In this document: piece after piece, positions 9,641 to 19,817 of the stretch
Position numbering within the stretch: the first letter of the stretch is position 1
Layout of the letters: each line of letters begins with the position of its first letter
Assembly: GCA_003427395.1 (NCBI GenBank)
Contig: BFEA01000378.1
Span: forward strand, 1,137,790 to 1,179,556
Direction of reading: 5' to 3'
DNA: 41,767 bases
DNA from: Chara braunii
Taxonomy: Eukaryota > Streptophyta > Charophyceae > Charales > Characeae
The notes under the pieces: generated by a model
The model's database searches: none
What the model was told of the DNA's origin: nothing
What the model saw: the letters and a program-made list of their open reading frames with translations, nothing else
Program-made: the position numbers and the translations under genes

Positions 9641-10149
9641 ACAGAGAGCGAGTGACGACAACAGCGAGAGGCAGGGAGATATCGGGTCGGCAGGCACAAT
9701 CTATCGGATCCTACTAAGTCTGTCCTCAATCTACTCTTCCAGAATCCTCGACGGGAGGTCTTGGTAACGAATCATGGACACAGCGAAGACAGGGACATTG
9801 CAATCAGCAGGGGCAGACGCTGAGACACAGCGAAGACAGGGATAGGGGGAGATCGTACCAGGGGGCCCAGAGAGCGGGTAACAACAACAACGAGGGGCAG
9901 GGAGATATATGTGTCTTCAAGTAGGATTTACCAGTTCTCATTGGGTCTGTCCTCCAACTTGCCGAATCATGGACGAAAGGGTTTGGTTTCGAATCTGCCA
10001 ATTCGCAAAAAAAAATATACCTTCAGGGCCTATTTCGAGGATATCCACCCATTCATCCCAACAACCTCCATTCTCATTGGAGATTTCTCGCACGACCCTG
10101 ATGAACATCCAACTCGGAAATCTTTTTAACCAGGTTTCTTTCCTTAATG
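9641..10149. repeat. Degenerate duplicated GC-richer segment
   Basis: Two diverged copies about 225-230 bp apart share GAGGGGCAGGGAGATAT (9667 and 9893) and GTCTGTCCTC.A (9719 and 9946). Within it ACACAGCGAAGACAGGGA occurs at about 9778 and 9825. No gene is supported; it may be the 3' flank of the Penelope-like element. Confidence 0.55.
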
Positions 10150-11265
10150 CTAACAGCATCGAGCCCACTCCTCTATGGTTTGAGGTGAGGAGTGGGCCAG
10201 GATACGATTAAGGTGGCATTTCAAAACTCCGTTCTTTTTCTGAGGCGGACCAAACGACGAACAATCTTGAGTAGACAAGATCCTAATGGGTTTGTCTGAC
10301 CATACAGAGTCTTGGTGCTTTGTGACAACTATACAACCGATTTGCAGTGGTTGACACCTGCTCTTGATTCGACAGCCTGAAAAATCACACATTCCACTCC
10401 CTTCGTTTGTCCCTAACCAGGGACACGTTACTGTTATAAGAGTCACGTAATCTTGTGAACAAGTGAAACGCCTTGAGCAACAAGTCTTCCCTAGAGTTTG
10501 GGATAAGACAAAAACACTCACGTCGTCGACAAGCCTGACGGCTGATGAAAACCTACTATCCGATCCGATGGAACTGATGAACATTGCCTCGTTATTGGCA
10601 CACAACAAACATGCCAACGAGGGGCTAGAACACTTCCCCATAGGGATGCCAACATTCTGTTTGATTACCATGTTAAATACTTTGGAGTACGTATTCTGCA
10701 AGTCGCATCCAACGAACGAAATGATCTGCTCAAAGGTGACCGTGACCCACCCACATTCCCCGAAACATTTAGAGAAAGATGCCCCTTTACCCCTACGGTT
10801 CACTTTGACATACTTACAAACTTCATTTAGAAAGAAATCACAGACCCACACTATTGCGCGAACAATGGATTGGTGGGGAAGCCAGGTGAACATTTCTTTA
10901 ATGTTGTTGCTGGCTGTTAGCAGGCATCCTTGCCTGAGTTTCATGACCCGCTTGTTAACCTGGCAAATTTTGTCTTTTAGGAGTGAGGTAGACTTCAAAT
11001 TAAATTGCAACTTTCCTGGCAGGTTCCACGGTAGGAAGTTTATAACTCTTGATACTACCCTGCATGCTTTCACATTGAGCTCGCAAAAGGATCCAGAAAT
11101 AGGTCGCCACCTACTGGTATCTTTGTGCTTAGGAATATCATAACAATTCCCTAATGTTCCTCTCTTGTTCCATGTACCCTGTTTCCCTCCCTTGTCGTCG
11201 TCGAATGCCTGTTTGCAAGCTGCCAACACTTCGTCCTCACTTTGTTGGACAATTGAAGCATTCAT
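10150..11265 (-). pseudogene. Penelope-like reverse transcriptase
   Basis: A 371-codon frame, the longest clean retroelement ORF here. RT landmarks in order: NNIKEMFTWLPH (motif A; the catalytic Asp expected before IKEMF is Asn, codon at 10903-10905), GIPMGKCSSPSLACLL (motif B, resembling the GxxMGSPLSP box), and RLVDDVSVFV (motif C with Asp-Asp at 10522-10527). The thumb-like C-terminus is present but no endonuclease follows. The upstream frame joins at about 11262 by a frameshift (YWD|NAS). Loss of the motif A Asp alone would abolish polymerisation. Confidence 0.72.
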
Positions 11266-12356
11266 TATCCCAGTATAAGGATGTCATGACTTTGTAATCG
11301 ACATAGGGGCAACAAACTAACGAATCTCCTCCATCGTGATCTATAGGTGCAACCACTAGGTCTTTTAGTACACCCTTCCATTTATCCAAAGCATTGTACC
11401 TGGTGCCACCGTCTGCAGGAGAAGACTCTCTGATGCACGTCCTCGCTTGGAAATAAGAACAGGTTGCTTCTCCTGGAATAGACATGATACTGTCATCAAT
11501 AATTTTCCAAATATGGCTAACAATAGTACATGTCGGGGATTGGATAACATTTCGGGAATTCTTCAAGCATTCAGGCAACGGGTTCACGTCACCAAAACGG
11601 AAAAGGACATGTCCGTCCTCACTTCTTACCAAATCCAATCTCTCAATCGCACAAGTGCATACACCATCAACAGTTCTAGCTATTGTACGGTGATTGTGCA
11701 ACACCTAATTAATATTCTTGGCATTCATCCAGATGAAGCATAATCTCGAGGTGATGAACTCGGCCACATTGCCTACGAATCAATTTCTTGGTAAGCTCGA
11801 CAACCTCATTTTTCAGTATGTCTTTATTAAAGGCAATCTTAATTACCACGACACTGAGACATCTCAACCCACTTGCTCTAGTGATGACCCTCCCCACCAC
11901 GCCCTTAAGGATAGCATGAGTGAGGCCATTCACAAAAGAATCAATCGAGTTATATAATTTAATAACAGCCGAGAGTTCAAAATTGTAAAGACGTGGTCTG
12001 GTCGAAGGTACCTGTAGGAGTAACAGCAACACTACCTTTCTCTGCTCACTTACGGACCTTCTCGACTCAATTCTGAAAACGGTGAACACATCGCCACTGC
12101 AAAATTTTGCTTTGAAATTTTTGAACAACCCCTTTTCACCCTGATATTATACGATAAACCATCTGAGGAGTTTACTAAGCCTTCCCCATCCTTTTAAGAA
12201 GATGCCTCCTCCATTCGTCTGAACCGTTGCAGTCGAACACTCTAGTCTTGAAAAAACATCAGAGATGGAGAAAGAGATCACGGGGTTATCGAACAGTGCA
12301 TTCCCATAAGCGACTTCCCACCAAATCATCTTCTGATTCGTGTAGCGGATAGGCAA
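11237..12356 (-). pseudogene. Penelope-like polyprotein, middle region
   Basis: Three minus frames (12356-12147, 12128-11709, 11704-11237) bridge the endonuclease and RT. The first two are in the same frame as the GIY-YIG ORF, separated only by stops; the third is shifted by one base. This is consistent with one ancestral long ORF holding the linker and the N-terminal (pre-fingers) RT part. No motif other than position supports function. Confidence 0.55.
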
Positions 12357-12365
12357 GTGTTGCCC

Positions 12366-12851
12366 TTACCTGGTCCGGTATGCCCTTCTCTCACGCTTGC
12401 CTTTCCTCCAATACCTCTTCTTTCCACTAACCCACTGCGTATTCAAGGCAGGGGACCATCTACTTATTACTGAAGCTTCTACCAAACACAACTGATCGAT
12501 TGGTGGAGAAATCAAAGGGATGACAGCGTAATGCTCCCATCCCTTCTTAGCCAGCCATCTCCTTAGTTTGTGATTCCTTCGCCTTCCCCTGACTTTCACA
12601 GATGCTACATTTTCTCTCCAACGCTCATCCAAATTCCTACAGGTTGATCCCACATAAGTAGCTTTTAACCATGGTGAGATCAATACGTAACCCCCCCTAC
12701 TCGAACCATCACAGATATTTAGACCGGTTTTTGCAGACTCGAACCATTGGTCGAGGAATTTGTCTCCCCATCTTATTTGTCCTACAGCCACCAATAACAA
12801 TACGCATAACCGAAAAGCATTCTCCAACGAACATCTCTCACTCTTCTTCAT
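12366..12851 (-). CDS. GIY-YIG endonuclease domain, N-terminal part of Penelope-like ORF2
   Basis: A 161-codon frame with an ATG start 30 nt after the TGA-TAA that ends the previous ORF. From residue 53: GGYVLIS (GIY strand, altered), then TYVGSTCRNLDERW, giving the YIG motif as YVG and the catalytic Arg, a helix with NHKLRRWLAKKGW, and CLVEASVISRWSPALN with the metal-binding Glu and the closing Asn. All core GIY-YIG positions are present. The basic tail RKGKRERRAYRTR ends at TAA within AGGTAAGG, after which the frame stays open for 72 codons, so the stop may be a nonsense mutation or, less likely, a splice donor. Confidence 0.78.
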   Translation of the reverse strand: MKKSERCSLENAFRLCVLLLVAVGQIRWGDKFLDQWFESAKTGLNICDGSSRGGYVLISPWLKATYVGSTCRNLDERWRENVASVKVRGRRRNHKLRRWLAKKGWEHYAVIPLISPPIDQLCLVEASVISRWSPALNTQWVSGKKRYWRKGKRERRAYRTR

Positions 12852-12881
12852 GTCATTCCTCCGCGACAGGATCGCAGTTTA

Positions 12882-13446
12882 TCAGCCTGTGCCCATAGCC
12901 ATGCAGGATCCTTGTAAACCTGAAGAAGGATTCTCTTTTTGGGTCTCCTCCGCTGATTCATTTTCCGGTCCATTGGCAGGCTCGCTGCTACCTTCGTCAC
13001 CATACGTTACTCGAGCCTTCAACTCAGCCATGTCAGCTAACACTTGCTTCTTGTTGTGGTATTTACTACCCTCATCGTCACACATCTTTGTCAGCTCATA
13101 TTTGTACTTCCCCAGAAGTACCTTCGACATCTCTTCCACATAACGTTTGCGCCCTTCCGGGTCCAGCAACTGCAGCCTTAGTCCCTTCCCGAACCCTATC
13201 AAAGCCCAGGCCAGCGGATGTCCCAATGACAGAGAACGAACCTGAGACTCTTCTAACTGCATCGCCGACAACTGAAGTAAATACGTCCATGAGCCTGGCG
13301 AAAGGCCTGCTGCTTGGCGTCCCGCCAGCAGAAGTGGAAGGATCTGCTTCGTTTGCGCCCCTCTGTGCTGCACTACGTGTGAACGATCTGCTAGGACCAG
13401 GAGTTTGGTTCCGCGCTGGGATATCGGTGGCAGGGGGTCTTCTCAC
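12882..13446 (-). pseudogene. ORF1 C-terminal region, SAP-like helical domain
   Basis: Two overlapping minus frames (13446-13096 and 13373-12882) that look like one protein crossing a frameshift near 13180. The last part, EGRKRYVEEMSKVLLGKYK then ELTKMCDDEG and an acidic tail, has the L..K...EL...C...G spacing of a SAP-like helix-turn-helix used for nucleic-acid binding. The frame ends at TGA-TAA (12884-12879), a plausible natural terminator. Identification as SAP is tentative. Confidence 0.45.
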
Positions 13447-13554
13447 GGGGGGTGGGGGGTTGGTACGTGGCGGGGATGGCGGTGGAGAAGGCTTTGGGGA
13501 GGGAGCACGAGGAGGGGACCGAGGTCTAGGAGGGGGGGTGGGCTGATACGCTTG

Positions 13555-14205
13555 TCAAGGGTCCCGAGGAGGGGAAGCAGAAGACTTGTGGGGGTGAGGG
13601 TGGGCAGGGGGTGGAGGTGGGTGGACGTTGTTCCTCTGGGCAGCGTTTGGGGAGGGATTGTGCACTGGATTGGGTGGGTAGTAATGCTGTGGAGGTGGGG
13701 AAGTCGATGGCCAAGCGGCGGCCCCAGCAACAGGCATTGGCGTGGTTGCTCTTAGCGCCTTGATTTCTTCAACAACCGTGAGGATAACCTTGTTTTGGGC
13801 TTCCAACGCACGTTGCAGTAAATTCTGGTTCATGAGCAATAGCCTGGGGTCAAGTGGACTGATCTCCGGTCTCCCATTGGGCTTCTGTCGACCTGATTCC
13901 GGTGGCTGAGGGGAGTTTTCCTCGACCTCCTCTTGAGCCCTCTTCCGATTGTTGCCACCTTCATTGATTCGCAAAGCAGTACCTTTTTTCTCACCTCGAG
14001 GCTTCTCGTGAGGTTTCTCGACATCTCGCTTGTCCATCTTGTCCCATATCTTATTGTTCTCTTCACCATATTTCTTGTCTAAATCATTAAACTTATCGTT
14101 GATAAGCTGAGCTAGTCTGGCCTCCTTGAGCGCCTCCTTCCTCTCCTCATCCTTTTTCTTCCTCTCCTCTTCCTCCTTAGCTTTTTTCGCATGTTCCTCT
14201 TTCAA
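13555..14205 (-). pseudogene. ORF1 coiled-coil and proline-rich region
   Basis: A 216-codon minus frame. Residues 1-60 are a Lys/Glu-rich coiled coil (KKAKEEEERKKKDEERKEAL), 100-145 another amphipathic helix (LLQRALEAQNKVILTVVEEI), and the end is Pro/His-rich. After the TGA at 13555 the proline-rich composition continues in the same frame. Such layouts occur in Gag/ORF1 proteins that bind RNA and multimerise. Different frame from the adjoining 14585-14220 piece, so a frameshift separates them. Confidence 0.5.
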
Positions 14206-14219
14206 TCGATTCTCCTCGT

Positions 14220-14670
14220 CTACTCTTCTTCTCTCCTTTTTCCCCTTCTATCATACGTAGTTTCCCTCACCAAGTTCATAAGCTCACAACCACAATGCGG
14301 CGCACCGGACTGTTGATTATCGTACTGACGTGGATAGTACGGGACAATGGTCATTGAAGTTGAGGTCGGGACGGTAGCCTGCGATTGATGTATAGTCGGG
14401 ATAGTGCTGGTGGAGGAGGAGTCTGGCGCAGGGCGAGAAGGAGGAGGGGGAGGAGGAGGAGGAAGAGGAGGAGGTGGAGGAGGAGGTAACAAGGGTAGAG
14501 GTGGCGCCGACGGTGCAGGACAATGATAGTTGTTGGCCTGCCCGTAGTTGAATGTCGGGGCCCCAATAAGTCTACCCGATATCAAACCATCACTTCTAGC
14601 CGGACAGTTACGCTAAAAGTGCCCGTGCTGCCCGCAATGATAGCATGGGCCGTACAGGACAAAGTTATCA
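14220..14670 (-). pseudogene. ORF1 N-terminal part with CCHC zinc knuckle and polyproline
   Basis: Upstream of the ATG at 14585 the same frame encodes a textbook zinc knuckle, CYHCGQHGHF-x-RNC (14645-14604), spacing C-x2-C-x4-H-x4-C, interrupted by TAG at 14615-14613. Then NYGQANNYHCPAPSAPPLP and a long polyproline run from GGAGG-type triplets. Zinc knuckles of this kind bind single-stranded nucleic acid in retroelement Gag/ORF1 proteins. The in-frame stop shows this copy is dead. Confidence 0.6.
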
Positions 14671-14769
14671 CCCATCTCTTCTACACTCTTTCCACCTATC
14701 TAACAGTAATACGATCAAGATCGGTTATCGAAAGCTAAGATGACGCCGCGGATGGACAAGAAGGCTTGA

Positions 14770-14981
14770 CGATCCTCCTTAACAGTTGTGGTCGAGGCGA
14801 TGGATCTTGAAAAGACGTCGGTTGGCCGAGCATGCGAATCCAACGATCCGTTAGCCGAGCATGCAAATCCGCCAATCCGTTGGTCGAGCATGTGAATCAA
14901 CTCCTTCCTGACAACTGCGGTCGTGACGATGAACCTTGGCGAACTTCCGTAAGCCGAGCATGCGAATCCACCAATCCAAGA
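14770..14981. repeat. GCCGAGCATGCGAATCC short tandem repeats
   Basis: Four copies of a roughly 28-30-bp unit with core GCCGAGCATGCGAATCC (about 14823, 14852, 14881 with changes, and 14951). A larger duplication is visible: ACAGTTGTGGTCGAGGCGATGGATCTTG (14781) against ACAACTGCGGTCGTGACGATGAACCTTG (14910). Confidence 0.75.
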
Positions 14982-15279
14982 ACAACAAGGTGGTTAACTC
15001 GCTTCCACAGAAGTGGAAAGTGCAACCCGTCGGGTATTGGCCGATGACACGATGCAGCCAGGCGCATTGCACAGGCGCGAAGTGCGAAGTCAAAAACCAA
15101 CGGAAACACAGAGCGACACACCATACCTTAAGCATATGGAAAACATTGCATATCTTAGACAAAATAAGAAATGGGGTTAATAAGGATTGGAGAGAAGGAG
15201 GAGGAAGAGAAGAAGAGTGAAGATGAGAAGAGAGAGGAAGAAAGCATGATGACACCGAAAATAAGGCACGAACTCTGTA

Positions 15280-15678
15280 TTGGAGGACATCAAGGAAGCA
15301 ATGCTAAGGCAGTTCCATGAGGAAAAAGGGAAGATCTGGTCGAAAAACCCTTTGGTTCTGACACCCATCTACAAGTCGGTGACGCATAGGCCGGAGAAAG
15401 CTGAGAGGGTTCACAAAGATGTCTTCAAGCCAGAGGACAAGGACAAGTACTTTTATTACTCTGTCAACGGACAACACACCATGGCTGCTGTGAAGGAGTT
15501 GGACGGTGAGCCAATATTCGAATTGTGGAAGATGCACTTGTGGCCGGTGAGAGTCGTCTGGTTCGCCGACGAAGACTTCGGGGGGTATTTGCAGGTCAGT
15601 CTCACGAAGAACACAAGACACAAGATGTCTAAGCAGCGTGCACAGAAGGCCGCTTTCGAGGACATGCGGGAGGCATAG
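15280..15678 (+). pseudogene. ParB/sulfiredoxin-like segment
   Basis: A 132-codon frame. Central motif YSVNGQHTMAAVKEL (Gly-Gln-His at 15469-15477) followed by WPVRVVWF and then SLTKNTRHKMSKQRAQKAAF (Asn at 15610). This order, a (D/N)GQHR-like motif with a following small strand and an Asn-Xaa-Arg helix, resembles ParB/DGQHR-type domains that bind DNA or nucleotides. The resemblance is by motif only. The frame ends at TAG 15676-15678, where the continuing sequence suggests a lost Trp codon. The true start lies upstream or in a missing exon; the TTG at 15280 is not a convincing start. Confidence 0.45.
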
Positions 15679-16290
15679 GAGAATCAAGGAAGGCCGGTGG
15701 CCATTCAAGGGAACCCTTCCGGCAAGGAGGCCGAAAAACAAGCGTTTTTCGAGTTCCAAAAGATGCTTTTGGGAAAGAGTCCGAACGGGGCACACTGGAC
15801 GATGGCAAGCAAACCGACAACGCTCGCTGGCAAGGAGCACATCGCTGCCATTGGCAATGCATTGAGGCAGTGGATGCCGCTCGTGACGGCCGGTGATGAC
15901 GTTTTCCGCAAAGGCATGGAGTTCTACGAAAAATGGGCCGAGGGGAAGTTGTTGGGCGGCGACGGGAAGACACCCTTGTCGAAGTCGGGCAAATACATGC
16001 CAGACAAATCTCCGGGTCTTCAAGCAATTCCGGAGATGGGCTCGAAAGGGGCGACTGGTGAAACGAAGTTGGGGTGGCTGGTCCAGGTCCCGCCGCCTCC
16101 GACCAAAAAAAAAATGCAAGCGGACGACAAGTTCTTCGTCGTCGTGAGAGAGCCAGACATGTTCCGTTGGCAGTGTCTCGTCGACATGACCGATGCCGAA
16201 AAACTGTCGATCCTCGACGACATTCTCGCACTTAGGGGAGTGTTCGTGCAATTGGCGGGCCGGCATCTGAAACGTCAAGCCTGGAATTAA
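15679..16290 (+). pseudogene. Continuation of ParB-like protein, helical region
   Basis: Same frame as the preceding segment after the TAG. NQGRPVAIQGNPSGKEAEKQ, then helices (FFEFQKMLLGK, GNALRQWMPLV, FYEKWAEGKLL), a PPPPTKKK linker at about 16095, and FFVVVREPDMFRWQCLVDM. TAA at 16288-16290 follows a +1 shift at about 16280: the next frame continues PGIKDMVATRKVDRMMVRMF without interruption. Confidence 0.55.
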
Positions 16291-16780
16291 AGACATGGTC
16301 GCGACGAGGAAAGTGGACCGCATGATGGTCCGCATGTTCCACTACATCTTGTTTCTTGAAACGGAGGAGGATGCAGAGGTTTGGCGCTACAGGAGCCCTT
16401 TTTCTTGAAGCTTCTGGCGGAGTTCGGGCCGCAGGGCCTCACGAAACAGGTGTGGGTCGAACTGCGAAAGCATTTCCAGGGCGCAGTGGAGTACGTGAAC
16501 ACTTGCAAACATACTCTTCCGCACGACAAGGAGTCCCTCAACGACACAAAGAGAATGTACGAGGATGACAAGTTCTCTAAATCTTTCGAAAAGTCGTCCG
16601 TTCCATCTTATGACGGACGGAAGAAGAAGTTTGAGACACGATCAGGGTCAGCGGGGATGTGAGGCACATCAAATGGGACAAGCTCAATCGGGTGACCAGC
16701 CTTATTCCTTTCAGTTGCCCGCCTTCCTAAGCCCACAGTTGTCTCACTGAGATCCTCGAGATTGTGCGACATTACGTGTG
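16280..16780 (+). pseudogene. Linker region of the same locus, two frameshifts
   Basis: Frame 2 from 16280 to about 16405 (MVRMFHYILFLETEEDAEVW), then frame 1 from a T-run near 16405 to 16662 (FLKLLAEFGPQGLTKQVW, GAVEYVNTCKHTLPHDKESL). Near 16660 the frame changes again (GDVRHIKWDKLNRV). Single-base length changes in homopolymers explain the breaks. No catalytic motif. Confidence 0.5.
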
Positions 16781-16784
16781 CAAC

Positions 16785-17735
16785 CTATACGTTCTCGATT
16801 TGTGTGATCCCACACTCCTCTAAGACTGGCGAGAAGACGATTTCGCCTCCTTGCAAGGCGTTATCCAAACACTGTCGCCAACGCACTGGGCACTTGTGGT
16901 CTTCTTCCCCTCTCGTTCGGAGCTCAGTTTCTTGAAAGGCATGGCCAGGCTTAGCGTTCATCACGTCAGGACAGGGAAGTGGGTGCGCCATGCACAAAGG
17001 CAGGTCACTGTCCGGGAAGGCAATATGCTGGTTGAGGAGTGTGATCGTCTGTACGTGATTTTCAATGGCGAGAACCTGGCAGACAACACAGTCGCAGTCT
17101 TCCCGGCCAATAGCCCGACAAAGGCTCCCCGTGCTCATGGTCCAAGTCCGGCCAAACACACAATGGCGGCCCGCTCGAAAATTATCTGTTCGTCGGACCC
17201 ATCAGGACAGGCTGTGGCGTGCTTCGACGTGGCGGACGAGGACAGGTTCCCTCGTAGCCAGTCGGAGGACGGCGGCGTGACAAGTGTTCGTGGACCTGCT
17301 TACGGGGACAGGGAGCGGAACCCGTCCCATCTACTTGGTCTACTCGAAAACTTTTGCAGAGTTGGGCAAACTGTTTTTTTCTTTGGGAAGGCGCATGCAT
17401 CTGTCGTGTGGGAGCTCCTGCGCGACGGTCGGAACGTCGTCGCGTTGAAGGACGAGGCGAACATGATCGATTACCTTAACGAGTTTGTGAAGACACGCAT
17501 GGCAGACCCTCGCAATAATTGCTCTTTTGTCCAGACCGCCGGCGAACGGAACTGGGATCCCAAGCGTGACATGTATTGGAAATTGTCGGGGAAGAAAAGG
17601 ACGGAGGTTTGGGACTTCCTTTTCCAACCCGGACCGCCTACTCAGACCGACCTCGAATACAATCGACGGAGAAACCTGGTGTTCGGTGTGCTGAATGGGT
17701 ACCATGATGAAAGTTGGAGCACGTTTTCTTCTTGA
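16785..17735 (+). pseudogene. Possible beta-class DNA N4/N6-methyltransferase-like domain
   Basis: From about 16785 in frame 0, with one TAA at 16821-16823. VLDLCDPTLL-x-DW (16791-16829) is in the place of the DPP(Y/W) catalytic motif IV. Then THWALVVFFPSRSELSFL, TGKWVRHA, EGNMLVEECDRLYVIFNG, and at 17320-17460 PSHLLGLLENFCRVGQTVFF, then AHASVVWELLRDGRNVVALKDE, which resembles motifs X-I-II (HP..K...L......G..V.D.F.GSG....A...GR...G.E.D) with a degraded SAM-binding Gly-rich loop. The order IV then I matches the beta class, and ParB-like plus methyltransferase fusions are common in bacterial phages and plasmids. Motif-level inference only. Confidence 0.4.
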
Positions 17736-18916
17736 TGGCCGAACCGCTCACCCTCGAAAATTACAAGGCGCAGCTTGACGAGGAGGACCCTTTCGACGCT
17801 GAAGACATGGAGGAGCTGAGCCACTCTGAAACCTTCGATTTCGAGTCCATGCGACTCCCTCGAGTGGTTGGACAGGTTGGTGATGAAGGGGAAGGTGGTC
17901 CTCGGAGATATAGCACGTCCCCTGCCGGTTTAAAGCGTGTGTTTGGGCGCGAAAGAGTCCACGACCAATCGTCTGATGACGGGAAGGAAGAGAGAGACTA
18001 TGATCACGAACCTTGTGACAAGCTCCCTGGGGACCATGATACATGGGAGAATGACAGACTCTTCTTCTTCGACAAGCATCACCGGTTCACTCCGGAGGAT
18101 GTCTGGGGACACAACGTCGTCTGGCGCCCGAGGATATTCCAACCTGCTGTAAAGAATGGCAAGTGGGTCATGGCAATGAAGGAAGCCAATGGCAAGTGGA
18201 GTGGCATGAACCGACTGGGAGTGGGTCCATTTAAGAAAAAGGCGAGAGATGCTTTGGTGGAGCATTTGAGTCTTATGAACCCAGAAAGGAGCTTCTCGGA
18301 TGTCACTGTGTATGAAGGCCAGAAACTCCGCGAGTTGTACGATGACAACATGTTGGAGTTTCGAGCGTCTTTCTACACACTCGAAACGGCACCGTCTCGT
18401 GGCATTGACAGACGCATGCCGCAACCGCCATCGGGCGGTCAGCATCCGGGAACGGGTGGAGGAGGAGACGAAGGAGACGGCGGAGGTGACGGAGGAGACG
18501 ACTCACAATTTGCCGGAAAGGGGTTGGGCGAAACATCGTCGGGAGATAAGGCGTCCGGCGGAAAGGGGTCAGGCGGAAAGGGGTCGGGCGGAAAGGGGTC
18601 GGCTGGAAAGGGGTCAGGCGGGAAGGGGTCGGGCGGGAAGGGGTTGGGCGGGAAGGGGTCGGGCGGAAAGCGTAGAACGTCCGGGAGTCCCCAGTATAGG
18701 GAAACTGACAGCCACTGCGTAGGGAGTCGAGATTCCGACATGCGAAACGTGGTCACCCTGAGGTCCAATAAAGTGCGAGTAGATTCACACTTGTCTACGA
18801 GGATTTTGTTTCCCGATGCCGAGGAGAGTCCGTCCCGCCGTGCGGAGCAGAGGTCTCTTGTGAACAACACCTTCCTCCTGGAAGCGGGCGAACGTCTACA
18901 GCATACGGTATCCTGA
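17714..18916 (+). pseudogene. Unknown acidic protein with Gly-Lys-Ser repeats
   Basis: The longest + frame, 400 codons. It joins the preceding frame at about 17720-17733 (YHDESWSTF) by a one-base shift, so its ATG at 17734 is probably not a real start. Residues 1-110 are acidic; 115-230 form a globular-looking segment (DKHHRFTPEDVWGHNVVW, GKWVMAMKEANGKWSGMNRL). From 265 a Gly/Asp-rich stretch and then KGSGG pentapeptide repeats; the C-terminus is Arg-rich. I do not recognise the family. Confidence 0.55.
18557..18672. repeat. 15-bp minisatellite encoding KGSGG repeats
   Basis: Seven to eight copies of a GGAAAGGGGTCGGGC-like 15-mer, in frame within the 17714-18916 ORF. Confidence 0.9.
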
Positions 18917-19194
18917 GCGGCGAAACCATTCCTTGATAGGAACTGCGTCTTCGTTTTGCCTGGAGGGCGGGATGCCTGCATTGCGAAGGAGCAAAGGTGC
19001 GACCGTCAGTTCCCTCAACTCGGGCGAGCGCCACAAACTCCGAATAGATTCGGAGTTGCTGACGTCGCCCTGGAGGCCTTCCGCCAAAAGTGCTCCTCAC
19101 GCTACAGTTCCGCGGGGCCAAGAAAATGTGACGTCCTACCCCCCGCATCTTCAGTTGGGCACAGGGTTCCCCTGCTCACCTCCGTTCTCATATG

Positions 19195-19555
19195 TTGAGA
19201 CTCGAGAGTGGCGGTCTCGCAACGTGCTGGAGAGGCCCGCTGCAGGTGTGTTGGAGACCGGGAGTGGCAAGTACGAACGTCATGCTTCGGAGGGTGTACC
19301 AGTCGACGTTGACAGCAAGAGTACAGCGGCTCCTGGGGAAGAGGAGCGCTCTCCGGGAGTGCATGCAGTACAGCGGGAAGAGGAGACTCAACACTGGCAG
19401 TCTCGCAAAGTGTTGGAGACCGGGGGTAGCGAGTATGAACGTCATGCTTCGGAGGGTGCGTCCGTGGACACTGACAGCAAGAGTACAGCAGCTCCGGGGG
19501 AAACGCATGCTCTGCAGCGGGAAGAGGAGAATCAACATTGGCCGGCTCGCAAAGT
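19195..19555. repeat. Coding tandem repeat, about 150-bp unit
   Basis: Two full copies and the start of a third, visible both as DNA (CGAACGTCATGCTTCGGAGG at 19274 and 19438; GACAGCAAGAGTACAGC at 19311 and 19472) and as protein repeats. Confidence 0.85.
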
Positions 19556-19817
19556 CATGAAGGGGCTCGACGCAGGAGTGCTGGTGATCGGGACGTCCGA
19601 AGAGGTTCTGCACAGTCGTTCCGTTGTGGCCATGACGCAAGAGGGTGTCGTTAAGGGAGGGCGGTGGACGTTCGTGGAAGCTCGCCTTCTTGGCGATGAG
19701 GAAGGCGAAGAAGAACCCGTGGTGGAAGCTCGGGTTTATGGCGATGAGAAAGGCAGAGAACCCGTGGTGGAAGGCGGTGAGGTGATGGTCGACATCCAGA
19801 TGGATCCACAGCGGATA

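Larger units (their letters stand above)
10150..14670 (-). mobile_element. Penelope-like retroelement, GIY-YIG upstream of RT, broken
   Basis: On the minus strand, in order: ORF1-like region with CCHC zinc knuckle, proline-rich and coiled-coil segments and a helical domain (14645-12882), a TGA-TAA double stop, then a GIY-YIG endonuclease ORF (12851-12366), and after three stops/frameshifts a reverse transcriptase (11265-10150). Canonical Penelope elements carry GIY-YIG after the RT; the Naiad/Chlamys clade described from invertebrates and green algae carries it at the N-terminus, which this order matches. Ends were not located. Confidence 0.7.

Noticed and set aside
10463-11143. 226-codon + frame
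   Set aside because: Antisense shadow of the Penelope-like RT, which has recognisable motifs on the minus strand.
15304-16335. 343-codon minus frame
   Set aside because: Antisense of the ParB-like segment; composition (His/Arg/Leu-rich) is typical of a GC3-driven shadow.
18439-18981. 180-codon minus frame with PFPPDPFPPN repeats
   Set aside because: Antisense reading of the KGSGG minisatellite.
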